From contig JAUXNQ010000037.1 of NCBI GenBank assembly GCA_030682715.1, positions 1 to 64,000 on the forward strand: a DNA stretch of 64,000 bases, read 5' to 3'. The notes under the pieces were generated by a model. The model made no database searches, was not told the DNA's origin, and was given only the letters and a program-made list of their open reading frames with translations. A program made the position numbers and the translations under genes. The DNA is from Methylotenera sp. (GTDB lineage Bacteria; Pseudomonadota; Gammaproteobacteria; Burkholderiales; Methylophilaceae). Shown piece after piece: positions 22,113-31,629 of this stretch (within the stretch, counting starts at the first letter, position 1; the number at the start of each line of letters is the position of its first letter).

Positions 22113-22592
22113 TTAATCAGCAATCATCACAGAAGTGCCTACGGGCACCATATTAAACAACTCAACGATATCAGCATTGCGCATACGAATGCATCCGTGT
22201 GACTCAGGCTGACCAAGGGCAACACTATCAGGGGTGCCATGAATATAAATATAGCGTTGCATTGTATCCACATTACCTAAGCGATTTTTACCCAGAACGT
22301 TGCCAGATAGCCACAAAATACGTGTCAGTATCCAATCACGGTTAGGAAATTCAGCCATCAGTGCTGGTGTACAAATTTCACCTGTTGGCCTACGCCCGAC
22401 AAATACTGTATTGAGAGGCTGCTTATCGCCGATTTTAGCGCGAATGGTATGTGCACCCAATGGCGTACAGCCGCTATTTTTCTCGCAACCTGTGCCATTA
22501 GCCGCGCTAGATATCGCATATTGCGCTTTAACATTGCCCATATTGTCGAGCAAGGTAAGTGTTTGCTGCTGTATAGAAATATTAATGTGCAT
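22113..22592 (-). CDS. YkuD-family L,D-transpeptidase fold enzyme without signal peptide
   Basis: A 159-residue protein that is almost only the YkuD domain. The catalytic signature is IHGTPDSVALGQPESHGCIRM, which supplies His, Ser-His-Gly and the nucleophilic Cys. There is no hydrophobic leader: it opens MHINISIQQQTLTLLDNMG. The enzyme therefore probably works in the cytosol, unlike wall-crosslinking LD-transpeptidases. Cytosolic YkuD proteins such as A. baumannii ElsL act as L,D-carboxypeptidases on recycled muropeptides, and the nagZ context supports that reading. It overlaps the binding-protein gene by 11 bp. Confidence 0.82.
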   Translation of the reverse strand: MHINISIQQQTLTLLDNMGNVKAQYAISSAANGTGCEKNSGCTPLGAHTIRAKIGDKQPLNTVFVGRRPTGEICTPALMAEFPNRDWILTRILWLSGNVLGKNRLGNVDTMQRYIYIHGTPDSVALGQPESHGCIRMRNADIVELFNMVPVGTSVMIAD

Positions 22593-24051
22593 ATTTACGT
22601 ATTGTAGCTAAATCGTCCCAGTTGCCATCTGGTTTTGGTGAGTAGTTGGTGATTTTTTTATTTGATACAGCAAACTGCCCCTCGTACCACAGCGGAATAT
22701 AAGGTAATTGTTCATGAATCCTGTCGGTAGCTGCCTGCCAGTCTTCTTTCTCAAGTAGGCTATCTAATGTTGCATCTGAAAACCGACCACGATTAAACCC
22801 GTTAGGTGGGAAGTGATTGCTAGCAAAAACATTAGTATAAATTTCGGGGGTTTTGATACCCACCCAAGTGAGGCCAAACAACTGGAAATTCCCCTGTTTA
22901 ACATCTTCAAAAAAAGTACCCCAGTCTAAACTACGAATTTCCAACTCAATGCCCGCGGGGCGCATTTGCGCTTGCAGTATCGTTGCAATACGCACGCGCT
23001 GTGCATCTGTCGAAGTTTTATAAATAAGCTTAACTGGCAAACTAAGCCCCGCTTCAGTCAGTAAGCGTTTAGCAAGCTGGGGGTTGTAATCATAAGCTTT
23101 TAAACTGTGATTGCCTGCGTAATGCTCTGGTGGCAAAATCGCACCTGCAATACGCGTGTGATTAACCATTACTTTATCAATCAAAGCTTGTCGATCAATC
23201 GCATGTGCAATGGCTTGCCTTACTTTAAGACTGCTCAGCATAGGGTCTTGCATATTCAAGCCCAAATATGAGTAGTTAGCCCCTGGGCTAGTCTTTACAG
23301 TTACCTCAGGCTTGGTTTGCAGGTACTTTACCAGCTCAGCAGGTAGCTCGCCTTGCAATAAATCAGTTTCACCACGTAGTAATTTCAACACGCGCACAGT
23401 CGGGTCTTTAACCTCACTGAGTGTAATAATTTGCCCGTCGGCAACTCTACGTAACACTAACTTGTTATTTTTTTTAACAAACGCCAGTGGGCCATTTCCT
23501 ATTGGATAGCGCGCAAAGTCATGTTGCTGTTCAAGTAACTGCTTCGGCATAATCCCGATAATCAATTTCGCTGCAAAATAGGGGTCTGGCTGTTTAAGAT
23601 AAAAAGTGAGATGTTCAGCATCATGCACGGTGATTTTTTGAATATTGGCATACTCAGCGCTGAGTGGTGAATTAGCCAATTGGAGAATCGCATCATAAGT
23701 CGCCTTTACGTCCTCGGCATTAAGCGGCTGTTGATTATGAAATAATGGGCGCGGTGACTTTAAAGAAACAAGATACTCAGTTGCACTGACCATCTGCCAA
23801 TCGGCTAACTTTGGAGTTGGCTTAAAGTTTTGATCAAAATCGACTAAGGGCTGATAAATTAAACGAATCACTCGTTCAGATGCCGCATCTGTCGCCACTC
23901 TAGGGTCTAAACTCAAAGGCGCTTGAGATAGCGCAAAGTGAATAGGTGTGGATTGATGCACACTGGCATCTCTGTTTGTATCTTTACTTGCAAAATCACA
24001 GGCACTGAGCTGTAAAAAATAGATTATTAATAAAAATCTCAAATATTTCAT
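22582..24051 (-). CDS. oligopeptide-binding lipoprotein of an ABC transporter (SBP family 5)
   Basis: A periplasmic solute receptor of 489 residues from ATG 24051. That start gives MKYLRFLLIIYFLQLSAC, a proper lipoprotein signal with lipobox LSAC; the longer frame to 24090 does not. SBP_bac_5 features include ALSQAPLSLDPRVATDAASE and VRQAIAHAIDRQALIDKVM. It is the first gene of a set with a YkuD enzyme, two permeases and NagZ. Ligands in this family are di- or oligopeptides, and some bind murein peptides. Muropeptide binding is inferred from context only. Confidence 0.88.
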   Translation of the reverse strand: MKYLRFLLIIYFLQLSACDFASKDTNRDASVHQSTPIHFALSQAPLSLDPRVATDAASERVIRLIYQPLVDFDQNFKPTPKLADWQMVSATEYLVSLKSPRPLFHNQQPLNAEDVKATYDAILQLANSPLSAEYANIQKITVHDAEHLTFYLKQPDPYFAAKLIIGIMPKQLLEQQHDFARYPIGNGPLAFVKKNNKLVLRRVADGQIITLSEVKDPTVRVLKLLRGETDLLQGELPAELVKYLQTKPEVTVKTSPGANYSYLGLNMQDPMLSSLKVRQAIAHAIDRQALIDKVMVNHTRIAGAILPPEHYAGNHSLKAYDYNPQLAKRLLTEAGLSLPVKLIYKTSTDAQRVRIATILQAQMRPAGIELEIRSLDWGTFFEDVKQGNFQLFGLTWVGIKTPEIYTNVFASNHFPPNGFNRGRFSDATLDSLLEKEDWQAATDRIHEQLPYIPLWYEGQFAVSNKKITNYSPKPDGNWDDLATIRKYAH

Positions 24052-24169
24052 GTGCGTCAGTTTACTTGATTTACATAAATTAGGACTCAAACAAGCAACT
24101 GAAAATAATCTTTTCTATAAGTTTTCTGCACGCATCATCAACTTTTAATTTTTTTGAATCGCAAACGAT

Positions 24170-24183
24170 TTGATATGCATCAA
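24170..24183 (+). promoter_or_regulatory. FNR box for the cco operon
   Basis: TTGATATGCATCAA is a perfect match to the FNR consensus TTGAT-N4-ATCAA. The candidate -10 CAAAAT at 24206-24211 would put the start point near 24218, 41.5 bases from the box centre: the class II activation geometry. An fnr gene with the matching recognition helix is in the window at 49284-50015. Confidence 0.88.
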
Positions 24184-24274
24184 ATGTCATTACCTAAAGC
24201 TGCGACAAAATGCCACGTGTAAAACTCGCAATAAATTATTAATGGCACTTTAAAAGCACTTGGGGGAGAACTAA

Positions 24275-25711
24275 ATGCAAGTCTCGAATTCGCAATCAAC
24301 TACGTATAACGATTCCGTTGTACGGCAATTTTCTATCATGGCCGTGGTTTGGGGCGTGGTCGGCATGTTAGTAGGCGTAATTATCGCCGCTCAACTTGTT
24401 TGGCCTGAACTTAACCTAGGTTTACCTTGGACCAGCTTTGGACGTCTTCGCCCATTGCACACTAACGCGGTAATTTTTGCATTTGGTGGCTGTACGTTAT
24501 TTGCCACCTCATATTATGTAGTACAAAGAACCTGTCATACGACATTATTTCTGCCATCGTTAGCCAAATTTACATTCTGGGGATGGCAATTAGTCATTGT
24601 TGCTGCTGCGGTTTCATTGCCATTAGGTTTCACTCAAGGTAAAGAATATGCAGAACTTGAGTGGCCGATTGATTTGCTGATTGCGGTTGTTTGGGTGTCT
24701 TATGCCATTGTGTTCTTTGGCACGATTGGTACACGTAAAGTAAAACATATTTATGTAGCAAACTGGTTCTTTGGTGCATTTATTCTTACCGTCGCTTTAT
24801 TGCATATTGTGAACAGCGCGGCAATGCCAGCTAGCATGATGAAATCATACTCAGCTTATGCTGGTGTACAAGATGCAATGGTGCAATGGTGGTACGGTCA
24901 TAACGCAGTTGGGTTTTTCTTAACGGCTGGCTTCTTAGGCATTATGTATTACTTTGTGCCTAAACAAGCAGATCGTCCGATATACTCATACAGCTTATCT
25001 ATTGTACACTTTTGGGCATTGATTTTTACTTACATGTGGGCGGGTCCTCACCACTTACATTACACAGCATTGCCTGACTGGACACAATCATTAGGCATGG
25101 CATTCTCATTGATTTTATTAGCACCAAGCTGGGGCGGTATGATTAACGGCATGATGACCTTATCAGGCGCATGGCACAAACTACGTACCGACCCAATTTT
25201 ACGCTTCATGATTGTTTCATTATCTTTCTACGGTATGAGTACGTTTGAAGGCCCAATGATGGCAATTAAAACCGTGAATTCATTATCACATTACACAGAC
25301 TGGACTGTTGGTCATGTGCACTCTGGTGCGTTAGGCTGGGTTGGTTTGGTTTCAATGGGTGCGATCTACTACATGATTCCACGCCTGTTTGGTCAAAAAC
25401 AAATGCACAGCATGAAAGCGATTGAATTGCATTTCTGGTTAGCCACCGTAGGCATTGTGCTTTATATCGCCGCACTGTGGATTGCTGGTGTGATGGAAGG
25501 CTTAATGTGGCGCGCGATCAATACTGACGGCACCCTCACCTACACTTTTGTAGAAAGCGTTAAAGCAAAACATCCCTACTACATTATTCGTATGCTGGGT
25601 GGCCTGCTCTACCTCAGCGGCATGATTATCATGCTGTGGAATGTGCTTAAAACTGCAACCAGTGGTAAAGCTGCCGTTGCGACTATTCCACCTGTTGTTG
25701 CTCACGCTTAA
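24275..25711 (+). CDS. ccoN: cytochrome c oxidase cbb3-type subunit I
   Basis: The catalytic heme-copper subunit of the high-affinity cbb3 oxidase in the inner membrane, here 478 residues with about twelve helices. [14 protein letters not shown] holds a heme ligand. [15 protein letters not shown] has the CuB histidine and the cbb3-type region. [13 protein letters not shown] has further CuB histidines, and [16 protein letters not shown] carries the last heme ligands. A GGGGGAG ribosome site precedes the ATG. It heads ccoNOQP behind an FNR box. Confidence 0.97.
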   Translation: MQVSNSQSTTYNDSVVRQFSIMAVVWGVVGMLVGVIIAAQLVWPELNLGLPWTSFGRLRPLHTNAVIFAFGGCTLFATSYYVVQRTCHTTLFLPSLAKFTFWGWQLVIVAAAVSLPLGFTQGKEYAELEWPIDLLIAVVWVSYAIVFFGTIGTRKVKHIYVANWFFGAFILTVALLHIVNSAAMPASMMKSYSAYAGVQDAMVQWWYGHNAVGFFLTAGFLGIMYYFVPKQADRPIYSYSLSIVHFWALIFTYMWAGPHHLHYTALPDWTQSLGMAFSLILLAPSWGGMINGMMTLSGAWHKLRTDPILRFMIVSLSFYGMSTFEGPMMAIKTVNSLSHYTDWTVGHVHSGALGWVGLVSMGAIYYMIPRLFGQKQMHSMKAIELHFWLATVGIVLYIAALWIAGVMEGLMWRAINTDGTLTYTFVESVKAKHPYYIIRMLGGLLYLSGMIIMLWNVLKTATSGKAAVATIPPVVAHA

Positions 25712-25722
25712 GGAAAATCATC

Positions 25723-26349
25723 ATGTCAAATCAAGATAAAAAACCTGGCTTCAGCCACGAAAAAATTGAGACCAATAACTTTCTGATGATTGTGCTGATA
25801 CTGGTCGTTGTTGCGTTTGGTGGGCTGGTAGAAATCGTACCGTTGTTCTTCCAAAAATCAACCACTGAACCCATCAAAGGCTTAGAGCCTTACACGCCGG
25901 TGCAACTGGCTGGGCGCGACATTTACATCCGTGAAGGTTGCTACAACTGCCACTCACAAATGATTCGCCCATTCCGTGCTGAAACACTGCGTTACGGGCA
26001 TTATTCTGTGGCAGGTGAGTTTGTGTATGACCATCCCTTCCAATGGGGCAGTAAACGTACTGGTCCAGACCTACACCGTGTAGGTGGTAAATATAGTGAT
26101 GAGTGGCAACGTATTCACTTAATTAACCCACGTGACCTTGTACCTGAGTCAATTATGCCAGCTTACCCCTGGTTGGAAACAACCAAAGTAGATGCAGCTT
26201 CTCTTGCACCAAATATGCGTGCATTACGTGCTGTAGGTGTGCCATACACTGATGAGCAAATTGCAGGTGCGGCTGAGGAAGCCAAGGGTGTATCAGAGTT
26301 AGATGCGGTAATTGCTTACTTGCAAGTATTAGGTACGCATCTTAAATAA
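25723..26349 (+). CDS. ccoO: cytochrome c oxidase cbb3-type subunit II
   Basis: A membrane-anchored mono-heme cytochrome c subunit of 208 residues. One N-terminal helix (about 20-42) is followed by [15 protein letters not shown], with the CxxCH heme site, and a later Met ligand region ([11 protein letters not shown]). It passes electrons from CcoP to CcoN. It is 11 bp after ccoN. Confidence 0.96.
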   Translation: MSNQDKKPGFSHEKIETNNFLMIVLILVVVAFGGLVEIVPLFFQKSTTEPIKGLEPYTPVQLAGRDIYIREGCYNCHSQMIRPFRAETLRYGHYSVAGEFVYDHPFQWGSKRTGPDLHRVGGKYSDEWQRIHLINPRDLVPESIMPAYPWLETTKVDAASLAPNMRALRAVGVPYTDEQIAGAAEEAKGVSELDAVIAYLQVLGTHLK

Positions 26350-26377
26350 CTTATCTTAGAAACTAGGGAGCAATACC

Positions 26378-26515
26378 ATGGATATTAATACGCTAAGGAT
26401 TCTTGCCACGATTGCTAGCTTTGCCGTGTTTCTAGGCATCATAGGTTGGGTTTGGAAACGCCGCAATACATCAGATTTTAAAGAAGCAGCTAACCTGCCC
26501 TTTACTAATGATTAA
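26378..26515 (+). CDS. ccoQ: cbb3-type oxidase small subunit CcoQ
   Basis: A 45-residue single-helix protein (MDINTLRILATIASFAV at the start, then WVWKRRN). It is placed between ccoO and ccoP as in other cco operons. AGGGAG precedes the ATG. CcoQ stabilises the assembled oxidase. Identification rests on size, position and the helix followed by a basic turn. Confidence 0.85.
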   Translation: MDINTLRILATIASFAVFLGIIGWVWKRRNTSDFKEAANLPFTND

Positions 26516-26576
26516 AGTTTAAAAGACTAAATAAACACTTTTTAAAACTTCATTTAGAAGTTTAGAGGAAAACAAA

Positions 26577-27491
26577 ATGAGCGACTTTACCAGTAGTTTT
26601 TGGCCAATATTCATTACGGTGATATCTTTGGCTGGTGTAATTGGTTGTGCATTGTTACTATGGGTGACTAGTAAAATTAAAGCTAATAGTCCAAATGGTG
26701 ACAATACAAACGGCCATGTGTGGGATGAAAACCTACGTGAAATGAATAACCCATTACCTCGTTGGTGGGTATGGATGTTTATTATCACGATTGTGTTTTC
26801 ATTATTTTACTTCTTAGCTTACCCTGCTCTTGGTAGTTACGCTGGCAAGTTGGGCTGGTCACAAGTAGGTCAATATGAGCTGGAAATGGCCACTGCAAAT
26901 GCAAAAGTTGCACCGATTTATGCAAAATTTGCAGCAATGCCAATTGAAGAGCTCGCTACCAATAAAGAAGCGCAAGCGATTGGCGAGCGTTTATTTATGA
27001 ACAACTGTGCGTTGTGCCATGGTTCTGATGCGCGCGGTAGCAAAGGCTTTCCTAACTTAACGGATCATGATTGGATTTATGGCGGTAGCCCTGAGAAAAT
27101 CACAGAAACCATCACCAATGGCCGTATGGGAATGATGCCTCCGATGGCTGCTGCTGTTGGCAATGATGAGGATGTTAAGAATGTAGCTCACTATGTACTT
27201 AGCCTCTCTGCTAGCAAACACGACACCGCACGTGCAGCATTAGGTAAAGAGAAGTTTGCAACTTGTGCAGCTTGCCATGGTGCAGATGGATCAGGTAATC
27301 AAGCATTGGGTGCGCTTAACTTAACAGACCACATTTGGTTACATGGTGCTGGTGAAGAAGCGATTATTAAACGTATCAACCTTGGCGTGACTAACCAAAT
27401 GCCAGCGCAGTCAGCTAAATTCTCACCTGAGCAGATCCATGTATTAACTGCTTATGTTTGGAGTTTGTCTAATAACGCTAACCCTCAATAA
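26577..27491 (+). CDS. ccoP: cytochrome c oxidase cbb3-type subunit III (di-heme)
   Basis: The di-heme cytochrome c electron-entry subunit, 304 residues. Two N-terminal helices (about 9-30 and 62-84) flank the family mark HVWDENLREMNNPLPRWW. Two CxxCH sites follow: NNCALCHGSDARG and ATCAACHGADGSG. Each has a downstream Met ligand region (MGMMPPM and TNQMPAQ). AGAGGAAAA precedes the ATG. Confidence 0.96.
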   Translation: MSDFTSSFWPIFITVISLAGVIGCALLLWVTSKIKANSPNGDNTNGHVWDENLREMNNPLPRWWVWMFIITIVFSLFYFLAYPALGSYAGKLGWSQVGQYELEMATANAKVAPIYAKFAAMPIEELATNKEAQAIGERLFMNNCALCHGSDARGSKGFPNLTDHDWIYGGSPEKITETITNGRMGMMPPMAAAVGNDEDVKNVAHYVLSLSASKHDTARAALGKEKFATCAACHGADGSGNQALGALNLTDHIWLHGAGEEAIIKRINLGVTNQMPAQSAKFSPEQIHVLTAYVWSLSNNANPQ

Positions 27492-27508
27492 AGGTATTCA
27501 CATTTAAT

Positions 27509-28954
27509 ATGAGCAGTACAGACCCGAAGGCCTCAACAAGCGCATTAAATGCGCCTAGCGAGACAACTGTGATTAATTTGTACGCTGCTGCGGAAAAAAT
27601 ATATCCGCGTAGCACCTTCGGGTTCTTTACTAAATGGCGCTGGGTCTTGATCTGGCTCACACAAATTGTTTTTTACGGCATCCCTTGGATTGAATGGGGT
27701 AGCCGCCAAGCGCTATTATTTGATTTAGAAGCCAAACGCTTTTATATCTTCAACCTGGTCCTATATCCGCAAGACCTGATTTACCTCACTGCAATTCTCA
27801 TTATCTCCGCCTTATCATTATTTTTATTCACAGCCATTGCTGGGCGATTATGGTGTGGCTACGCCTGTCCACAAACCGTCTATACCGAAATATTTCTTTG
27901 GATTGAAGCAAAAATAGAGGGTGACCGCGCCGCGCGTATGAAATTAGATGGTGCTGGAATGTCCAGCAAGAAGCTAGTCAAAAAAGGGGCTAAGCATTTT
28001 GTATGGATTGCATTTGCGTTATGGACTGGCTTTACATTTGTAGGCTATTTCACCCCAATTCGTGAATTAAGCACTGCAGTAGTCAATATGGGACTTGGGC
28101 CTTGGGAGACATTCTGGATTGGATTTTACGGGTTTGCAACATACGGCAACGCGGGATTTATGCGTGAACAAGTTTGTAAGTATATGTGCCCTTACGCAAG
28201 GTTCCAAAGTGCGATGTTCGACGATGATACGTTAATCGTCACATATGATGAGGCACGAGGTGAACCTCGTGGCAGTCGCTCACGTAAAGCGGATTTAACC
28301 AATCAAAAATTAGGCTCATGTATCGATTGCAGTATGTGTGTACAAGTGTGCCCCACTGGCATTGATATCCGTAAGGGATTGCAATATGAATGTATTGGTT
28401 GCGGCGCATGTGCAGATGTTTGCGACACCGTCATGGATAAAATGGGTTACGAACGTGGATTAGTCAAATACTCTACGCAAACCGCAATGACTAATAGTTG
28501 GTCACATGCACAAATGTTAAAACGCATCTTACGCCCGCGCGTAATGATTTATGCAACCGCGCTAATTTTGCTTGTGGTCACTTTATTAACGAGTTTATGG
28601 TTACGCTCTCCATTTAAAGTAGACGTCATTCGTGACCGTGGCGTCATGGCGCGTTTAGCTGAAGGTGGAATGTTGGAAAATGTATATCGTTTGCAGATTA
28701 TGAATGCTACAGAATCTACTCAGCATTACCAATTGAAAGCCACAGGGCTTGATCAACTGGTGATTCAATCAGATGTATTAGATGCTAATCATACGGTAAC
28801 GGTTAACCCTGCTGAGTCCCGTGGGGTTCCAGTGAGGTTGCAGATTCCAGATGGATCGATGAAATCTGGCTCTCATACAGTGACATTTGAGATTAAAGCA
28901 ACCGAGAGTAATGCAGTTGTCACTGAAAAGTCGATCTTTCTGGTGCCTAGATAA
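27509..28954 (+). CDS. ccoG: cytochrome oxidase accessory protein CcoG
   Basis: A membrane iron-sulfur protein, proposed as a Cu(II) reductase supplying copper to cbb3 oxidase. It has 481 residues. The polytopic N-terminal half contains the conserved WCGYACPQTVYTEIF. Two ferredoxin-like Cys clusters follow: CIDCSMCVQVCPTGIDIRKG and CIGCGACADVCDTVMDKMG. The C-terminal periplasmic immunoglobulin-like part includes VNPAESRGVPVR. It follows ccoP by 17 bp. The copper-transport and assembly genes ccoI and ccoS are absent from the window. Confidence 0.95.
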   Translation: MSSTDPKASTSALNAPSETTVINLYAAAEKIYPRSTFGFFTKWRWVLIWLTQIVFYGIPWIEWGSRQALLFDLEAKRFYIFNLVLYPQDLIYLTAILIISALSLFLFTAIAGRLWCGYACPQTVYTEIFLWIEAKIEGDRAARMKLDGAGMSSKKLVKKGAKHFVWIAFALWTGFTFVGYFTPIRELSTAVVNMGLGPWETFWIGFYGFATYGNAGFMREQVCKYMCPYARFQSAMFDDDTLIVTYDEARGEPRGSRSRKADLTNQKLGSCIDCSMCVQVCPTGIDIRKGLQYECIGCGACADVCDTVMDKMGYERGLVKYSTQTAMTNSWSHAQMLKRILRPRVMIYATALILLVVTLLTSLWLRSPFKVDVIRDRGVMARLAEGGMLENVYRLQIMNATESTQHYQLKATGLDQLVIQSDVLDANHTVTVNPAESRGVPVRLQIPDGSMKSGSHTVTFEIKATESNAVVTEKSIFLVPR

Positions 28955-29123
28955 CTGGCCCCTTAATAAACGACACATAACTCTAAAAGGTATAACGGTA
29001 TTGAGGTAAGCAACGCCAATAAAACGAATACCCAGACAAACCAACTAGACAAAGTAAAGTTAATATTCTTTATTAACGTAAATCACACCCGAATAACCTG
29101 AATTGTTTTAATCAGAGGTAAAT

Positions 29124-29408
29124 ATGAGCAATCTAAACAGCAATGACTTAAGTACTGAAACCACATCAAAGGCATGGTGGCATTACGGCCATATGTGGCT
29201 TGTGGTTGGCGGGCCATTAACTGTCGTTGTCGCATCATTTATTACACTTTACTTTGCCATCAAAGTACCTGACCCTGTCGTGGATGCAGACTACTACCGC
29301 AAAGGGGTTGAAATTAACAAAACACTAGAAGGTAGACACGATGGTTTGGTTCCGGCGATTCAAGGACGCAATCACGCGGCAACTGGTGTCAAGCCCGTAC
29401 AAGAATAA
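29124..29408 (+). CDS. FixH-like membrane protein (cbb3 assembly)
   Basis: A 94-residue protein with one membrane helix (about 26-48, MWLVVGGPLTVVVASFITL). The FixH/CcoH family mark VPDPVVDADYYRKGVEIN follows. CcoH is needed to mature cbb3 oxidase. It is shorter than rhizobial FixH and lacks most of the periplasmic domain. It lies about 170 bp after ccoG; that gap shows only the inverted repeat TTAATATTCTTTATTAA. Confidence 0.8.
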   Translation: MSNLNSNDLSTETTSKAWWHYGHMWLVVGGPLTVVVASFITLYFAIKVPDPVVDADYYRKGVEINKTLEGRHDGLVPAIQGRNHAATGVKPVQE

Positions 29409-29646
29409 GTCTGCATATTAAGAACTTTGCTCGAGTATTTTAATTTTTAATGGTGTGAACCCTCTGTGATTTATAGGTTTATAGAAGTGCCCTAAACACC
29501 CTCTCTAGTTAAAGCTCTGGAAAACAGATTGATCGAGCCCATCAGCTACAACACATACTTTTGCTCAGAATTAGCAGTGATGATTTCTCAGTAGCCATCA
29601 CGGTTGTCTCTGGCAGGGGCAAAACATACTCGCAGGATTGTCTGAA

Positions 29647-30801
29647 ATGCAAACAAAGTTAAAAGCTTACGAACTTGAGCGCCGCCAGTTAGAGGGCTCC
29701 CTACTCGCTAGCACAACCCGTTTGAAAGAAACGCAGAGAATTGCGCGTATCGGTAGCTGGGCACTGGATTTGTTGAATAGCGAATTGATTTGGAGCGATG
29801 AAATTTTCCATTTATTCGAAATTGATCCAACCCAGTTTTCCGCCAATTACGAAGGTTTTCTCAATACTATTCACCCTCTCGATCGCGATGCGGTAAATCA
29901 AGCCTACACAGAATCGCTCGCTAATCGCACGCCTTACGATATTACCCACCGCCTACTCATGAGTGATGGGCGCATAAAATGGGTGCATGAGCGTGGCATG
30001 TCGGATTATGACGCTTCGGGCAAGCCACTGCGATCCCAAGGCACGGTTCAGGATATTACTGAATTCAAGGTGACTGAAAACCTGCTTCGTGAGAGTGAAA
30101 GCAAGTATCGATTGATTGCCAGGCAAGAGCTTAATCATCGGTTGGAGCAGAGCCAGTTTATGGCAATGCTGACACATGAGCTAATAACGCCACTTGCTAC
30201 CATCAAGCTTGCAGTAAGCACCCTCGGCGGCAATAAAAGCAATGACGTAGACCAAGTAAGCCTTGGGCATATTGGTTTGGCAGTACGCGACATGGACGCC
30301 ATCATTGATCGCTGTATTCAGGCTGACAAAGTTGATCAGGGGGTGTTGCATATCAATACTTCGAGATTTCTGCTGGCACCGTGTGTCAACGACATCGCCC
30401 GAAACCTTGGTGCCTTGACGCGTCTAGATACAGATATCCCAGCGTCGATGTCAATTACCAGCGACGACATGATGTTTCGCCTCATTGTAAGCAACCTTCT
30501 GGAAAACGCGTTCAAATACTCACCACCTGAGAGCAAGGTGAACATGTATGCCACCCTGCAACTGTCAGAAACAAACCAGTCTGGCGTGTTGATCCGCATT
30601 TGTAACGAGGTTGGCAAGGCGGGGCGGCCTGATGAAGCGCGAGTATTTGAAAGATACTATCGCAGTAGCGCCGCCCAGCGTCAGCGCGGCACTGGTCTGG
30701 GGTTATGGTTGGTCAAGTGCATTTCTGCCAGGTTGGGCGGACAAGCAGGCTACGTGTCACTTCATGACAAGGCGGAATTCCAGGTATGGTTGCCGCAGTA
30801 A
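29647..30801 (+). CDS. PAS-domain sensor histidine kinase
   Basis: A cytosolic two-component kinase, about 384 residues from ATG 29647 (TTG 29638 is the alternative). An N-terminal coiled coil (about 1-30) leads into a PAS/PAC domain (about 35-150, with GRIKWVHERGM). The HisKA phospho-site is MLTHELITPLATIK. The HATPase parts are the N box NLLENAFKYSPP and the G2 box GTGLGLWLVK. No membrane helix is visible. It overlaps the response regulator by TAATG. The 240-bp stretch before it holds no gene that I can see. Confidence 0.9.
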   Translation: MQTKLKAYELERRQLEGSLLASTTRLKETQRIARIGSWALDLLNSELIWSDEIFHLFEIDPTQFSANYEGFLNTIHPLDRDAVNQAYTESLANRTPYDITHRLLMSDGRIKWVHERGMSDYDASGKPLRSQGTVQDITEFKVTENLLRESESKYRLIARQELNHRLEQSQFMAMLTHELITPLATIKLAVSTLGGNKSNDVDQVSLGHIGLAVRDMDAIIDRCIQADKVDQGVLHINTSRFLLAPCVNDIARNLGALTRLDTDIPASMSITSDDMMFRLIVSNLLENAFKYSPPESKVNMYATLQLSETNQSGVLIRICNEVGKAGRPDEARVFERYYRSSAAQRQRGTGLGLWLVKCISARLGGQAGYVSLHDKAEFQVWLPQ

Positions 30802-31496
30802 TGACTCAGACCCCACTCCACATTGTTGTTGTAGAAGATTACCAGATACTGCGTGAGCAACTGGTACTTCACCTGCAGGCCGAGGGGCATGTAGTGCATG
30901 GCGTAGATTGCGGTGAGGATCTGGACCAACTCCTGATGTCTATACCATTAGATATTCTTGTATTGGACCTCAACCTGCCGCTAGAAGACGGCAATAGCAT
31001 CGCGCTGCGGGTGCGCAAAGCATTTCCGCATATTGGCATCATCATACATACGGTGCGCGTACGCACCTCTGATAAACTCGAAGGTTACAATAGTGGTGCC
31101 GACATTTACATTACCAAACCCGCAAGCATGAAGGAAATTAATGCTGCCATTGTTAGTTTGGCGCGTCGGCTTGCTCGCACTGTTTCGTCGTCTTTTCAAC
31201 TTGACATCAAAGGATATAGACTCATCGCACCTAATGGCGAGAGTATTAGCCTGACTGCATCGGAGCTGTTGACATTAAAACAACTTGCGATTGCGCCCAA
31301 CGGAATCCTGGAATATGACATGCTGTTGTCAAGCATACAGCTCTCGCATCCAGAATGGGACAGAGAAAATCTAGAGGTACATTTTAGCCGCCTGCGGAAA
31401 AAACTCGCGCCAATATTGGGCGAAAATCCTGGTATCAAAGCATTGCGTGGACAAGGCTATCAATTGTGTCTGCCATTACAGATTCTGAACGTTTAA
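30801..31496 (+). CDS. OmpR-type response regulator
   Basis: A 231-residue regulator. The receiver domain (about 1-120) has DILVLDLNLP with the phospho-acceptor Asp and TKPAS as the conserved Lys-Pro. The C-terminal winged-helix DNA-binding domain (about 130-228) ends in IKALRGQGYQL. The ATG at 30801 overlaps the kinase stop (TAATG), so it is preferred to the in-frame ATG at 30786. It is the cognate partner of the kinase just upstream; its targets are unknown. Confidence 0.92.
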   Translation: MTQTPLHIVVVEDYQILREQLVLHLQAEGHVVHGVDCGEDLDQLLMSIPLDILVLDLNLPLEDGNSIALRVRKAFPHIGIIIHTVRVRTSDKLEGYNSGADIYITKPASMKEINAAIVSLARRLARTVSSSFQLDIKGYRLIAPNGESISLTASELLTLKQLAIAPNGILEYDMLLSSIQLSHPEWDRENLEVHFSRLRKKLAPILGENPGIKALRGQGYQLCLPLQILNV

Positions 31497-31500
31497 CCGT

Positions 31501-31629
31501 CTTATTGATTCGGCACGAATTAAACTTGATAGCCGTTCGTGCTGAGTTTGTCGAAGCACAAGAATCCGCTCACATTTCGACAAGCTCAATGCGAATGGAT
31601 TCACGGACAATCACTGCCGAATCAATAAG
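31501..31629. repeat. REP/BIME-like element with perfect 15-bp ends
   Basis: CTTATTGATTCGGCA (31501-31515) and its exact reverse complement (31615-31629) enclose a pair of REP-type half-sites: gccgttcgtgctgagtttg with gtcgaagcac, and tttcgacaagctcaatgcga. The TTCGACAAGCTCA core is a widespread proteobacterial extragenic palindrome. It starts 5 bp after the response regulator stop and may end that transcript or shelter the mRNA 3' end. Confidence 0.8.

Noticed and set aside
22113-22592. Periplasmic wall-crosslinking L,D-transpeptidase
   Set aside because: There is no signal peptide or membrane segment, and no LysM or other wall-binding domain, so a cytosolic carboxypeptidase-type role is favoured.
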